A program made the position numbers and the translations under genes. 64,000 nt of DNA from JAXGMV01 sp040768445 (lineage in GTDB: Bacteria > Chloroflexota > Anaerolineae > Anaerolineales > Anaerolineaceae). The notes under the pieces were generated by a model. It did not search any database and was not told the DNA's origin. It saw nothing but the letters and a program-made list of their open reading frames with translations. Of the stretch, positions 53,004 through 61,460 are shown piece after piece. Positions within the stretch are counted from its first letter, which is position 1. Each line of letters begins with the position of its first letter. The stretch covers positions 868,001 to 932,000 of the forward strand of contig JAXGMV010000001.1 in assembly GCA_040768445.1 (NCBI GenBank). The letters run 5' to 3'.

Positions 53004-53849
53004 CTAAAGGTCGGCTTCGTTCTTGCCGTAATCGGGCACAAACAGCGGTGAACCGTACTTGTCCACGCCGAACTTGCCGATCACTTCCTGGGTCTCCTTG
53101 GAGATCAGGAAGTCCACGAAGGCTTCAGCGCCGGCATTGTTGAGCTTGGTCCACTTCTCTGGGTTGACGGTGATGACGTGGTAGATGTTGAGCAGAACGG
53201 CATCGCCCTCACGCACAATATCGAGCGCCAGGGTATCTTTGTTGGCCAGGTAGGTGGCGCGGTCTGTGAGGGTGTAGCCCTCTTTCTCAGAGGCGATGCG
53301 CAGGGTGTCGCCCATGCCCTGGCCGGTCTCGAGGTACCAGTCGCCCTCGGGGGTAACTTCGGCAGCGGTCCACAACTTCAGCTCCATCTTGTGCGTGCCG
53401 GAGTCGTCGCCGCGTGAGACAAAGGTGGAACCGGTGTCTGCAATAGCTTTGAGCATGTCACTGACGGATGCAGTTGACTTGGCGCCGGCCGGATCAGCTG
53501 CCGGGCCGACGAAGATGAAATCGTTGTGCATGATCAGTTCGCGGCGCTCGCCGAAACCGCCGGCCATGAACTCCTCTTCAGAAGTGGGAGCGTGCACCAT
53601 CAGCACATCGGCATTGCCTTCCTCGCCCATGCGCAGTGCCTCGCCGGTGCCCACGGCAACGGTCTGGACGATGTAGCCGGTCTGTTCTTCGAACATCGGT
53701 ACGAGCACGTCCAGCAGGCCGGAGTCACGGGTGGAGGTGGTGGTTGCCAAAATCATCTCGGGCACTTCGGGACCGGATGCCTTGGGCTGGCAGGCAGTGA
53801 TGCTGATTAACAGCGTGAGCAGAAGGAGTGTGTAGAGCAGTCGTTTCAT
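53004..53849 (-). CDS. tupA: Tungstate-binding lipoprotein
   Basis: 281 residues. Lipobox signal peptide ending SITACQ. The mature protein starts with ILATTTSTRDSGLLDVLVP, the anion-binding TTTSTRDSG motif diagnostic of TupA rather than ModA, and has FVSRGDDSGTHKMEL. Captures tungstate outside the membrane. ATG at 53849; the longer frame runs into the promoter. A consensus promoter is at 53893-53921. No tungsten enzyme is in the window. Confidence 0.94.
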   Translation of the reverse strand: MKRLLYTLLLLTLLISITACQPKASGPEVPEMILATTTSTRDSGLLDVLVPMFEEQTGYIVQTVAVGTGEALRMGEEGNADVLMVHAPTSEEEFMAGGFGERRELIMHNDFIFVGPAADPAGAKSTASVSDMLKAIADTGSTFVSRGDDSGTHKMELKLWTAAEVTPEGDWYLETGQGMGDTLRIASEKEGYTLTDRATYLANKDTLALDIVREGDAVLLNIYHVITVNPEKWTKLNNAGAEAFVDFLISKETQEVIGKFGVDKYGSPLFVPDYGKNEADL

Positions 53850-53892
53850 ATTAATACCTCTCAAAGTGTATAGTTGATATAGTGCAAGTGGT

Positions 53893-53921
53893 ATTATAAC
53901 GGAATAATAAGGGGTGTGCAA
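53893..53921 (-). promoter_or_regulatory. Promoter of tupABC
   Basis: Minus-strand TTGCAC (53921-53916) and perfect TATAAT (53898-53893) with a 17-base spacer, about 44 bases upstream of tupA. It starts within 30 bases of the putative oriC, so transcription leads away from it. Confidence 0.75.
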
Positions 53922-53940
53922 CGCTAGAGGTTGTGTGAGT

Positions 53941-54300
53941 TAACCTTTATCCACAGTAATGTGTTAATTAATCGTAGTAGTAGTAGTAGGGGGTGTGGAT
54001 AAGTGGATAAGTGGGCGGTGAGGCACATTTTCCAGTATATGTGGCGCGACAAACAGATGGAAGCCGGTAGATGTGGGGGTTGTGCCGGTCAAAAGCATCC
54101 ACAGACCGGTGTGGATAAGTGCGGGATAAAAAAGAATAACTTTGGAAGGTTGACTGAAAAAGGGGTGAAAACGGGTGAGATAGCCGTAAACTGTGGAAAG
54201 TTGTGCATAACTTTTGATAACTTTGTGGATAACTTGCAGTTTTTCTCCACATATTAGGGCAGTTATCCACAGATTATGGCAGGTTATCCACATTTTTGGA
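53941..54300. other. Candidate chromosomal origin (oriC)
   Basis: Perfect TTATNCACA DnaA boxes: plus strand 53947-53955, 54263-54271, 54284-54292; minus strand 53994-54002, 54110-54118, 54202-54210 (TTATGCACA), 54224-54232. A near match (TTATCCACT) is at 54002-54010. An AT-rich stretch (GTTAATTAAT, 53962-53971) is followed by five TAG triplets (53975-53989), a G run and then a DnaA box. This matches the known DnaA-trio, GC-cluster, DnaA-box order of bacterial unwinding elements. No dnaA or dnaN is adjacent. Frames within are not genes. Confidence 0.8.
53975..53989 (+). repeat. (TAG)5 DnaA-trio-like run
   Basis: Five consecutive TAG triplets between an AT-rich stretch and a GGGGG/DnaA box. 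Spacing and content fit the DnaA-trio element, which guides DnaA filament loading onto one strand. Confidence 0.65.
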
Positions 54301-55256
54301 ATGTTCATTCTAGAATGGCTGTTCGCTCCGAGAAACTCCTCTCCCTTCGGGGGAGGTTGGGTGGGGGTGCTTGTATCGCGCAGCACTCTGTAAGAGGAGG
54401 GTTGGGGTAAGGGAAGCTTATATCCCTCGTCTGCGATACCCTGACGGGGACATACGGACGCTCAGCCAGCGAGGTATCCGCACCCTTAGCCTGCCGGAGG
54501 CAATTGCAAATTGCCGAAGGTGCCCTTAAGGGTATCGAAGGGTCGGAAGGTCGAAGCGTGAGGATAGTACAGATGCTTCGATCCCCTGACGGGCACAGTG
54601 TCCCTTGGCTTCGATCCCTTGGCTTCGACAAGCTCAGCCAGCGGGACCTACGGACGCTCAGCCAGCGAGGTATCCGCACCCTTAGCCTGCCGGAGGCAAT
54701 TGCAAATTGCCGAAGGTGCCCTTAAGGGTATCGAAGGGTCGGAAAGTCGAAGCGTGAGGATAGTACAGATGCTTCGATACCCTGACGGGCACAGTGTCCC
54801 TTGGCTTCGACAAGCTCAGCCAATGGGACGTGCCGCTGCTCAGCCAGCAGCAATATTGCCCCCTCCTGCCTCCCCCATTTTTTCAAAATGGAGGAGGTTC
54901 GAAAACAGCCGCGTAGGGCGGATTTCTATATCCGCCAAATACTGGGCGACTCTTACAGAGTGCTTCGCGACCCATTGGGTCGCACCTTACAAATACCCAC
55001 ACCCAATCTCTATTTTCAGGCACAGAGGTAGGTCAGGTTTCCATACCTGACCTACAGCTCATCAACCGACATCCTCGGCAGCCGCCAGGGTGTGGCACAG
55101 GTAGGGGCGACTCTTACAGAGTGCTTCGCGACCCACTGGGTCGCACCCTACAAATACCCACACCCAATCTCTATTTTTAGGCAGTGGCATCTTCGATCGA
55201 ATGTGTGGGTCAGGCTTTATTACCCTGTATAGGGCTTTGCCTGACCTGCTTATTAA
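54301..55256. repeat. Repeat-dense intergenic region
   Basis: No gene is supported. A direct repeat of about 158 bp occurs at 54453-54611 and 54649-54806 (period 196). A composite repeat is at 54827-54974 (also at 57087). CCTCC/CATTTT hairpin at 54859-54900. REP-like palindromes at about 54945-54992 and 55101-55151 (GTAGGGGCGACTCTTACAGA then GTGCTTCGCGACCC). A GGTCAGGTTTCCATACCTGACC palindrome is near 55032. Many GCTTCGACAAGCTCAGCC-type repeats. Confidence 0.75.
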
Positions 55257-56756
55257 TTACACTTCATCCACAGCCGTCTGCTTATGCTTCGGCAGTACCA
55301 ACGCCTGCACCTTGCGGTGTGTCTCCGGCGTACCCAGCCCCAGCATACGGTCATTGGGCTTTAATTCAATACTACCCTTGGGAATCAGGTATTCCTCGTT
55401 GCGGGAAATCAGCACGATCAGGTACTCACGCGGCAGGCCGATCTCAAAAATGGCTTTGCCGGCTACCGGCGAATCCGCCTCAATCACCACCTCCTGCAGT
55501 AGCCCGCGCCAGCCCTGCATGGGTGTGGTCTCCAGCGGGTAGCGCATCTCACGCGGAGACGTGTCTTCCACCTTCATCCATTTTGCCGCCTGCGTGATGG
55601 TGGTACCCTGCACCAGAACCGAGGTGATCACCACGAAAAAGACAATATGGAAGATCAGCCCGGTCTCATCAAGGCCGGCCAGGCGGGGATAAGTTCCCAG
55701 GATAATCGGCACGGCACCGCGCAGCCCGACCCATGAGGTAAAGGTTTTCTCCCGCACAGTGAACTTGAACGGGAGCAAGCCGATAAAGACACTGATCGGG
55801 CGGGCGACGAAGATCAGGATCAACGACAAAATGAGCCCCGGCACGATCACACCGGTCAGCTGGCTGGGGAAGACAAACAGCCCCAGCGTCAGGAACATGA
55901 CGATCTGCATCAGCCAGGCCATGCCGTCGTAGAAACGCGCCAGGCTGCGCTTGTGTAAAAAGTCAGCCCGACCCAGTGTCAAGCCCACCAGGTAAACAGC
56001 CAGGAAGCTGCTGCCCTTTAGAAAAGTCGTGACGGCAAAGGTGAGCAGCAGTACGCCGAGCGCCAGCACAGGATACAACCCATCATAACCGAGCCTGAGC
56101 CGGTTGATGAGAAACAGCAGAACCTGCCCGAACAACAGCCCCAATACAGCGCCAATGACCATCTGTTGGATGAACAGCGGTATCAGACTCCATACGGGCT
56201 GTGCGGGGTTCTGGATGAGCTGAATGACGCCGATGGTCAGGAAAATCGCCATCGGGTCGTTGCTGCCGGATTCAAACTCCAGCAAGGCGGAGATGCGGCG
56301 CTTCAAGTGCACGCCCTGCGAGTTCAGGATGGCGAAGACAGCCGCTGCATCGGTGGAGGAGGTGATCGCGCCGATCAGCAAGCCCTGCAGCAGGGGGATG
56401 TCCAGCAGCAGGTGTGCAGCCACGCCAAGGATTACGGCGGTCAGCAGGACACCCAGCGTTGCCAGCACCACTGATTCCTTGATAACGCCACGGATGCTCT
56501 CCCACTCCGTATCCAGACCGCCAGAGAAGAGGATAACTGACAGGGCAAAGAAGCCGATCAGCTGGGTGATGACCGGGTTGTCAAAATAGATACCCCCCAG
56601 CCCTTCAGAGCCAGCCAGGATGCCGATCAGCAGGAAGACCAGCAGAGCGGGCACGCCGAAGCGGTCTGAGAATTTGGAGGCGACGACGCTCAACAGCAGC
56701 AGGAGTGCTGCTGCCAGGAAGATCATCTCAATGGATAATGACAGGTCGGAAATCAT
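55257..56756 (-). CDS. Potassium/proton antiporter, CvrA/NhaP2-like
   Basis: A 499-residue protein. An N-terminal CPA1-type exchanger domain with about 12-13 membrane helices (1-390) includes SSTDAAAVFAIL and FESGSNDPMAIFLT, the ion-binding region. The C-terminal 400-485 matches a TrkA-C/RCK-C regulatory domain (VIEADSPVAGKAIFEIGLPREYLIVLISR). Probably exchanges cytoplasmic K+ for H+ under alkaline or osmotic stress. Start with typical spacing; no operon partner. Confidence 0.88.
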   Translation of the reverse strand: MISDLSLSIEMIFLAAALLLLLSVVASKFSDRFGVPALLVFLLIGILAGSEGLGGIYFDNPVITQLIGFFALSVILFSGGLDTEWESIRGVIKESVVLATLGVLLTAVILGVAAHLLLDIPLLQGLLIGAITSSTDAAAVFAILNSQGVHLKRRISALLEFESGSNDPMAIFLTIGVIQLIQNPAQPVWSLIPLFIQQMVIGAVLGLLFGQVLLFLINRLRLGYDGLYPVLALGVLLLTFAVTTFLKGSSFLAVYLVGLTLGRADFLHKRSLARFYDGMAWLMQIVMFLTLGLFVFPSQLTGVIVPGLILSLILIFVARPISVFIGLLPFKFTVREKTFTSWVGLRGAVPIILGTYPRLAGLDETGLIFHIVFFVVITSVLVQGTTITQAAKWMKVEDTSPREMRYPLETTPMQGWRGLLQEVVIEADSPVAGKAIFEIGLPREYLIVLISRNEEYLIPKGSIELKPNDRMLGLGTPETHRKVQALVLPKHKQTAVDEV

Positions 56757-56759
56757 GAG

Positions 56760-57343
56760 TGATGCTTATTTGGCTGTCCTCTCGAAGATTGTGGTTTAGT
56801 TCAATTATGATGGGAAAGGGTGGATAATGCAAATCCGGTTTATCCAGGGCAAGCCGTTGGTCTATCCGACCACTGAGCCTGCCGAAGGTGCCCACCAGGG
56901 TATCGAAGTGTGAGGATAGTACAGATGCTTCGATACCCTAACGGGCACATTGTCCCATGGTTTCGATTCCTTGAAGTGCACATTCCGGCGCTCATTACAC
57001 GTGCCGAATAGATTGATGACACAAAAACGGCAGGTTTAGAAACCTGCCCTACAGTTCGCACACCGGTACCTACGCCCGCCCAGCCAGACGTGCCGCTGCT
57101 CAGCCAGCAGCAATATTGCCCCCTCCTGCCTCCCCCATTTTTTCAAAATGGAGGAGGTTCGAAAACAGCCGCGTAGGGCGGATTTCTATATCCGCCAAAT
57201 ACTGGGCGACTCTTACAGAGTGCTTCGCGACCCACTGGCACGCTCCCTACAAATACCCTCACACATAAATCCTGCAGGCAGCAACGTTGCTGCCTGCAGG
57301 ATTCTAATCAATGGACACTCAATAATATATCGTTAAGTTGTCG
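56760..57343. repeat. Repeat-dense intergenic region with 36-bp palindrome
   Basis: No gene is supported. A piece of the 158-bp repeat is at about 56870-56970. The composite repeat is at 57087-57234 with its CCTCC/CATTTT hairpin (57119-57160) and GGCGGATTTCTATATCCGCC. A 36-bp perfect palindrome is at 57268-57303, first arm AATCCTGCAGGCAGCAAC. Confidence 0.75.
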
Positions 57344-58738
57344 TCAGTTTTTCTTCGCAGCGCCGTTGACGCGCTCAAGCAAGCGTGGGATGAACCACTT
57401 GGTCAGGGTCACCAACGTAAGTACTGGCGGGCGTGCCGGAGCAGCCGGCAGCGAGCTGATATCGCACACAAAGCAGTTCTTAAATTCAGTCTCAAGATTG
57501 TTGTCCACCACTACCCCAACAGGGTTTGTTCCGCCGGGATGTCCAAAGGTGAGGTCACCCTTGATATGGCTGAATCCGGTATGATGAATATTGCCCGGGT
57601 CACAACCCATGCCCAGTAATACTTTTTCATTGATGGATCGGCTGTAGTTCAGCAATTCCTCGTCATGCGGGGTCACGGTTTTCGAAACGCGGCCATCCCA
57701 GGTGATCCGGCCAACACCTTCATCATGGATTTTGTTGGACAGGCTGATCATGCGTGGGAAATACTTGTAGATATCCAATGCTTTGCGGATTCCCCCCATG
57801 ACATGGTACATCGTCCAGAATGATCGCGTCCAGGATACATTGGTGTAGAACAGGCAGCCATGCTCATCATCAAACCAGGCTGTAGATGTGCCGTGCTCAT
57901 AAAAATGAGATTTCAACTTACTGCCTTCCGGCAGCACGCCCCAGGAGCCAAACGCCGGGTCACCAAAGCAGCGCATACCAGCCTTTTGAATGCCAGAATG
58001 CATCAAAATAAGTGCTGAACCGGGACCGCCGGCAGACAGCACCACCACGTTTCCGCGAATCTCAAGTTGTTCGCCGGTTTTGACATCCTCAGCATAAACG
58101 CCCACAGCTTTGCCATTTTCAACAAGTACCCGTTTTACATCTGTGTAAATTTGAAGTTTTGCTCCCATCTCTTTGGCTTCATTTGCGGCATAGAAACCCA
58201 TCCATTTTGCCCCAAATTTACAGCCAAAAGCCGCTGTTGTGCACCCATATTTACATTTATTAAAGTTGATATGACGTAATGTGCGATGGAATGGCAACCC
58301 CATATCATTGGCTACTTCCTGGATCCTTTTTGTAGTTGGGCCAATAAACTCATCGGGTGTTTCATTTACCCAACTTTCCTTCTTGGCATCCTCAAGGTAT
58401 GGGCGAAGGTCCATGCCGTACTTGTCAAACACTTCAAATTGGGGCAATCCCACAATGCCGGCGTAGAGGTACGAACCGCCGCCCATCCCTGTGCCCATCA
58501 CAACGTTTTGACCTTCAATCGTGGTATCCCAGATGCCGGATGAGGCACGTGTCATATGCTCACCGTTCAGCATACCCATCATCGAGCCAATACCTTTTAA
58601 GTTGTTGCCACCTTTTTCAATCAGGATAACTTTCTTGCCTGCTTTGGATAAGTCCTTCGCCATGACGCAGCCGCACGGACCACCTCCAACAATAACAACG
58701 TCAAACCCTTCCATTCGCTTTATTTTCGTTTGTGCCAC
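57344..58738 (-). CDS. GMC-type FAD-dependent oxidoreductase
   Basis: 464 residues from GTG at 58738, which has GGAGG 7 bases upstream; longer frames lack a ribosome site. Rossmann FAD site VVIVGGGPCGC, GMC motif MGTGMGGGSYLYAG, a Cys cluster KCKYGCTTAAFGC as in long-chain alcohol oxidase/sterol oxidase-like members, the late HPGGTNPVG and a C-terminal SSLPAAPARPPVLTLVTL. Probably oxidises an alcohol or sterol-like substrate. Paralogue of the gene at 59045-60394 (colinear, about one third identical by eye). Confidence 0.82.
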   Translation of the reverse strand: MAQTKIKRMEGFDVVIVGGGPCGCVMAKDLSKAGKKVILIEKGGNNLKGIGSMMGMLNGEHMTRASSGIWDTTIEGQNVVMGTGMGGGSYLYAGIVGLPQFEVFDKYGMDLRPYLEDAKKESWVNETPDEFIGPTTKRIQEVANDMGLPFHRTLRHINFNKCKYGCTTAAFGCKFGAKWMGFYAANEAKEMGAKLQIYTDVKRVLVENGKAVGVYAEDVKTGEQLEIRGNVVVLSAGGPGSALILMHSGIQKAGMRCFGDPAFGSWGVLPEGSKLKSHFYEHGTSTAWFDDEHGCLFYTNVSWTRSFWTMYHVMGGIRKALDIYKYFPRMISLSNKIHDEGVGRITWDGRVSKTVTPHDEELLNYSRSINEKVLLGMGCDPGNIHHTGFSHIKGDLTFGHPGGTNPVGVVVDNNLETEFKNCFVCDISSLPAAPARPPVLTLVTLTKWFIPRLLERVNGAAKKN

Positions 58739-58979
58739 TTTATGCCTCCGAAATGATGTTTGGTTAATACAATAATGATTGAGGTGCAGTCCGGTTTTTT
58801 CTTGAGGTGACCGGGGCATCTACCTGTATGCCCGGGATTCTCCTGTTCTGCGTTAGCCAGCAGAAAATTATGCCTGCGGCACTAAGGAATACACCTTATA
58901 ACCAGATTAACACATTCGCCCGGCTGTCATAAGTCCAGTCCAGCATATTTTTAAAACCGCAATTTGGGCTATACCTGTG

Positions 58980-59009
58980 CCGCATCTATGCCATTTGGCA
59001 TAGATGCGG
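58980..59009. promoter_or_regulatory. Perfect palindrome between the two GMC genes
   Basis: 14-bp arms CCGCATCTATGCCA and TGGCATAGATGCGG with a 2-base spacer. It lies 36 bases after the stop of the upstream GMC gene and about 240 bases before the start of the downstream one. No T tract follows on the minus strand, so an operator or repeat is more likely than a terminator. A related half (TATGCATAGTGGCATAGGG) is at about 60610-60628 upstream of the other GMC gene. Confidence 0.5.
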
Positions 59010-59044
59010 GGTTGATCCTTGCATCACTCTCGGCTGACCCTGCA

Positions 59045-60394
59045 TCAGATCACAGACGCAAGGTAGTCGGCTTCGTACATTGCCAGGGCTACCAGCGTAA
59101 GCACCGGCGGCATGCCCAGCGCTTCGGGGAAGCAACTGGCATCACAGAAATACAGGTTGGGGATGTCCAGCGATTCACAGTGATGTCCCAGCAGTTTGCC
59201 AATCTGCACCGTCCCGCTGGGGTGCCCCAATATCACCGGCATCTTGATCAGGTTATCAGGGTCACAGCCCGATGCGATCAGTATTTTGTCATTCATGTCC
59301 CAACTGTAGGCCTGCCGCTCCATGTCCAGCGCTGAGTATGTCTTGCTCATTTTGCCATCTGCATCCACCCAACCCCGGTCATCATCATGGACTTTTGAAA
59401 ACACTGTCATCACCTGGTTGTATTTGCCGGCATCTTTGATGACGCCAAGACCCTCTTTCATGGCGCGCATGACAATCCATGAAAACAGGGATGAAGAGCC
59501 GCACACAGAACCAAAGATGCAGCCGTGAGGCTTGTCATGGTAGGCAGCGGCAAACTGGTGTTCATTGCCGTTGCCGGTTTGTCCTTTGGGTAAAAAACCA
59601 AAGGTCATACAACTGGGGTCGCCAGTGAAGGTAGAACCAGCCCTATCCAACCCTGCCTTTTTTGCCAGCGCAACGCTGGAATAACCCCCACAGCTGCTGA
59701 TAACGGCGCTGGCGCGCACTTCAACCGGATTTCCCTTCTGCACGGCTCGAAAACCAACCGCTTTGCCGTTTTCAAGGATCACTTCCTGTGCCGTGGTGTT
59801 ATACATCACCCTGGCACCCATCTTAATGGCATCCTCAAGGGTGTATTTGCCCTCCCATTTGGCTTCCTGCGCACAGCCCACCCCGGCCTTGTTGCATCCT
59901 TTAATACAGCGATCCCAGCGCACGTGCCGCAGCATCTTCTTAAACGGCAGCCCCACTTTTGCTGAGGCTTCCATCATCCTGCGGGCTCCCTGCCCGACAA
60001 AATCATCTGGGATTTCCGAGACCCATGACTCTTTGACAGCTTCATCAATATACGGCTCCAGGTCAATTTTCCAGCTGCGCCACAGGTTAAAATCGGGCAT
60101 GAATGCAGCCCCGGCATACAGCTTGGTACCGCCGCCCAACCCCCGGCCGACAATCACCTGGTCACCTTCTTCAGTGGTGATAAACATCGATTTTGGCAGG
60201 TTGGTGATGGCGTGTTTGCCGCAGATCAGCCCAAGCGGTGTGCCAATGAATGCCCTTGAATCATCACCTGCCTCGAGCAGGATCACTTTCTTGCCCTTTT
60301 TTACCAGCTCTTTGGCCAGCACACAGCCGGTAGGGCCGGCACCGGCAATTACTACATCGTACCCATCGATCACAGTTGTTTTTCCATTCACCAT
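59045..60394 (-). CDS. GMC-type FAD-dependent oxidoreductase
   Basis: 449 residues. FAD site VVIAGAGPTGCV, GMC motif VGRGLGGGTKLYAG, Cys cluster RCIKGCNKAGVGC, substrate-proximal GHPSGTVQIG and C-terminal CFPEALGMPPVLTLVALAM. ATG at 60394 has GGAGGCGA upstream. Same architecture and order of motifs as the neighbouring paralogue. They are probably not one transcript, because 306 bases and a palindrome separate them. Substrate unknown. Confidence 0.82.
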   Translation of the reverse strand: MVNGKTTVIDGYDVVIAGAGPTGCVLAKELVKKGKKVILLEAGDDSRAFIGTPLGLICGKHAITNLPKSMFITTEEGDQVIVGRGLGGGTKLYAGAAFMPDFNLWRSWKIDLEPYIDEAVKESWVSEIPDDFVGQGARRMMEASAKVGLPFKKMLRHVRWDRCIKGCNKAGVGCAQEAKWEGKYTLEDAIKMGARVMYNTTAQEVILENGKAVGFRAVQKGNPVEVRASAVISSCGGYSSVALAKKAGLDRAGSTFTGDPSCMTFGFLPKGQTGNGNEHQFAAAYHDKPHGCIFGSVCGSSSLFSWIVMRAMKEGLGVIKDAGKYNQVMTVFSKVHDDDRGWVDADGKMSKTYSALDMERQAYSWDMNDKILIASGCDPDNLIKMPVILGHPSGTVQIGKLLGHHCESLDIPNLYFCDASCFPEALGMPPVLTLVALAMYEADYLASVI

Positions 60395-60410
60395 TCTATC
60401 GCCTCCTTGA

Positions 60411-60791
60411 ACACGTGTTTGATCCCATCACATGACACTGCCAGTTACCCGGCACAGCCTGCAGCACAGCAGTTTTTTAGACATAAAGACCATTGAGCAC
60501 AAAATACAGGGTGGTTAATAAGCCTGTATAGAATCCGCCTATTTGCAGTGTAACAAATGGTATTCCAGCGGTAACAGTGGAATATGGGCGATTTTATGGC
60601 TGTGCGGTATATGCATAGTGGCATAGGGATGGTGACCCATCAGGGGGATAGACCCTGCTGTACTGTCAGCACACTGCCAGCAGGTGACAAGCCCGCATGC
60701 CCTGAAAGGCAGCACACTGGCTCTCTTCAATTGATGGGGATCGTTTTGTTTTGGGTCGAAAATTTTCTAACCGGAACTGTGCGCCCGTCTA
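60411..60791. other. Intergenic region upstream of the GMC gene
   Basis: No gene is supported. It contains an ATGCATAGTGGCATAG half-site similar to the palindrome at 58980-59009, but no clear promoter. Confidence 0.5.
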
Positions 60792-61460
60792 TCAATCCTG
60801 GGCATCCTCACCCAGCCCGTGGCTGAGCGCGTACACAGCTGCCTCAAGGCGGTTGTTCAAATGCAGTTTGTACAGGATGTTGCTGATATGGTTCTTGACC
60901 GTGCCGCTGGCGACATGCAGCGCTGCGGCAATCTCCTTGTTTGACATGCCCGTCACCAGCAGCTGCAGCACTTCCTGTTCCCTTGCTGTCAGCGGGTCGT
61001 TGGCGTCTTTAGACTGCACCTGCGGCGTCACAGGCTGTTGAAACTCCTGCAGGATGCGGGCGGCAACCGCACCCGAGAAAGATGCTTCTCCTTGTGCCAC
61101 CCCCCTGATCATGGACAGCAGCTGGTCTTCCCTGATATCCTTCAGCAAATATCCCTGTGCACCGCATTTTAAAGCTTCAAATATATCGCTGTCATCATCG
61201 GAGACAGTGAGCATGATGATGCGGGTATGCGGCAGTTCGCGTTTTATCACCCGTACAGCCTCAAGCCCGCTCATCACTGGCATGTGAATGTCCATTAATA
61301 CCAGGTCTGGCAGCAGCTGTCGTGCCAGCTCAAGCGCTTCCTGCCCGCTGCCTGCCTGCCCGACAATTTGCATATCCGGCGCCTCAGCAATGATGCCGGC
61401 TACACCGCGGCGGAAAAGTTGATGGTCGTCAGCCAATAGAATGGTGATGGGGTCGTTCAT
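60792..61460 (-). CDS. NarL/LuxR-family response regulator
   Basis: 222 residues. Receiver domain 1-120 with acidic pocket ADD at 10-12, phosphoacceptor Asp57 in LVLMDIHMP and conserved Lys in GYLLKDI. C-terminal LuxR-type HTH (about 155-215): LTAREQEVLQLLVTGMSNKEIAAALHV. Overlaps the kinase gene by 4 bases and is its cognate partner. Possibly regulates the adjacent GMC genes. Confidence 0.92.
   Translation of the reverse strand: MNDPITILLADDHQLFRRGVAGIIAEAPDMQIVGQAGSGQEALELARQLLPDLVLMDIHMPVMSGLEAVRVIKRELPHTRIIMLTVSDDDSDIFEALKCGAQGYLLKDIREDQLLSMIRGVAQGEASFSGAVAARILQEFQQPVTPQVQSKDANDPLTAREQEVLQLLVTGMSNKEIAAALHVASGTVKNHISNILYKLHLNNRLEAAVYALSHGLGEDAQD

Noticed and set aside
51220..53849. Molybdate (modABC) transporter
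   Set aside because: The substrate-binding protein has the TTTSTRDSG motif of TupA, so tungstate is the better call.
53964..54386. Open reading frames through the DnaA-box region
   Set aside because: Composition is dominated by repeated DnaA boxes and low-complexity Y/H/P residues, with no ribosome site.
60539..60730. 63-codon minus-strand frame
   Set aside because: No ribosome site and no protein-like composition; probably intergenic.
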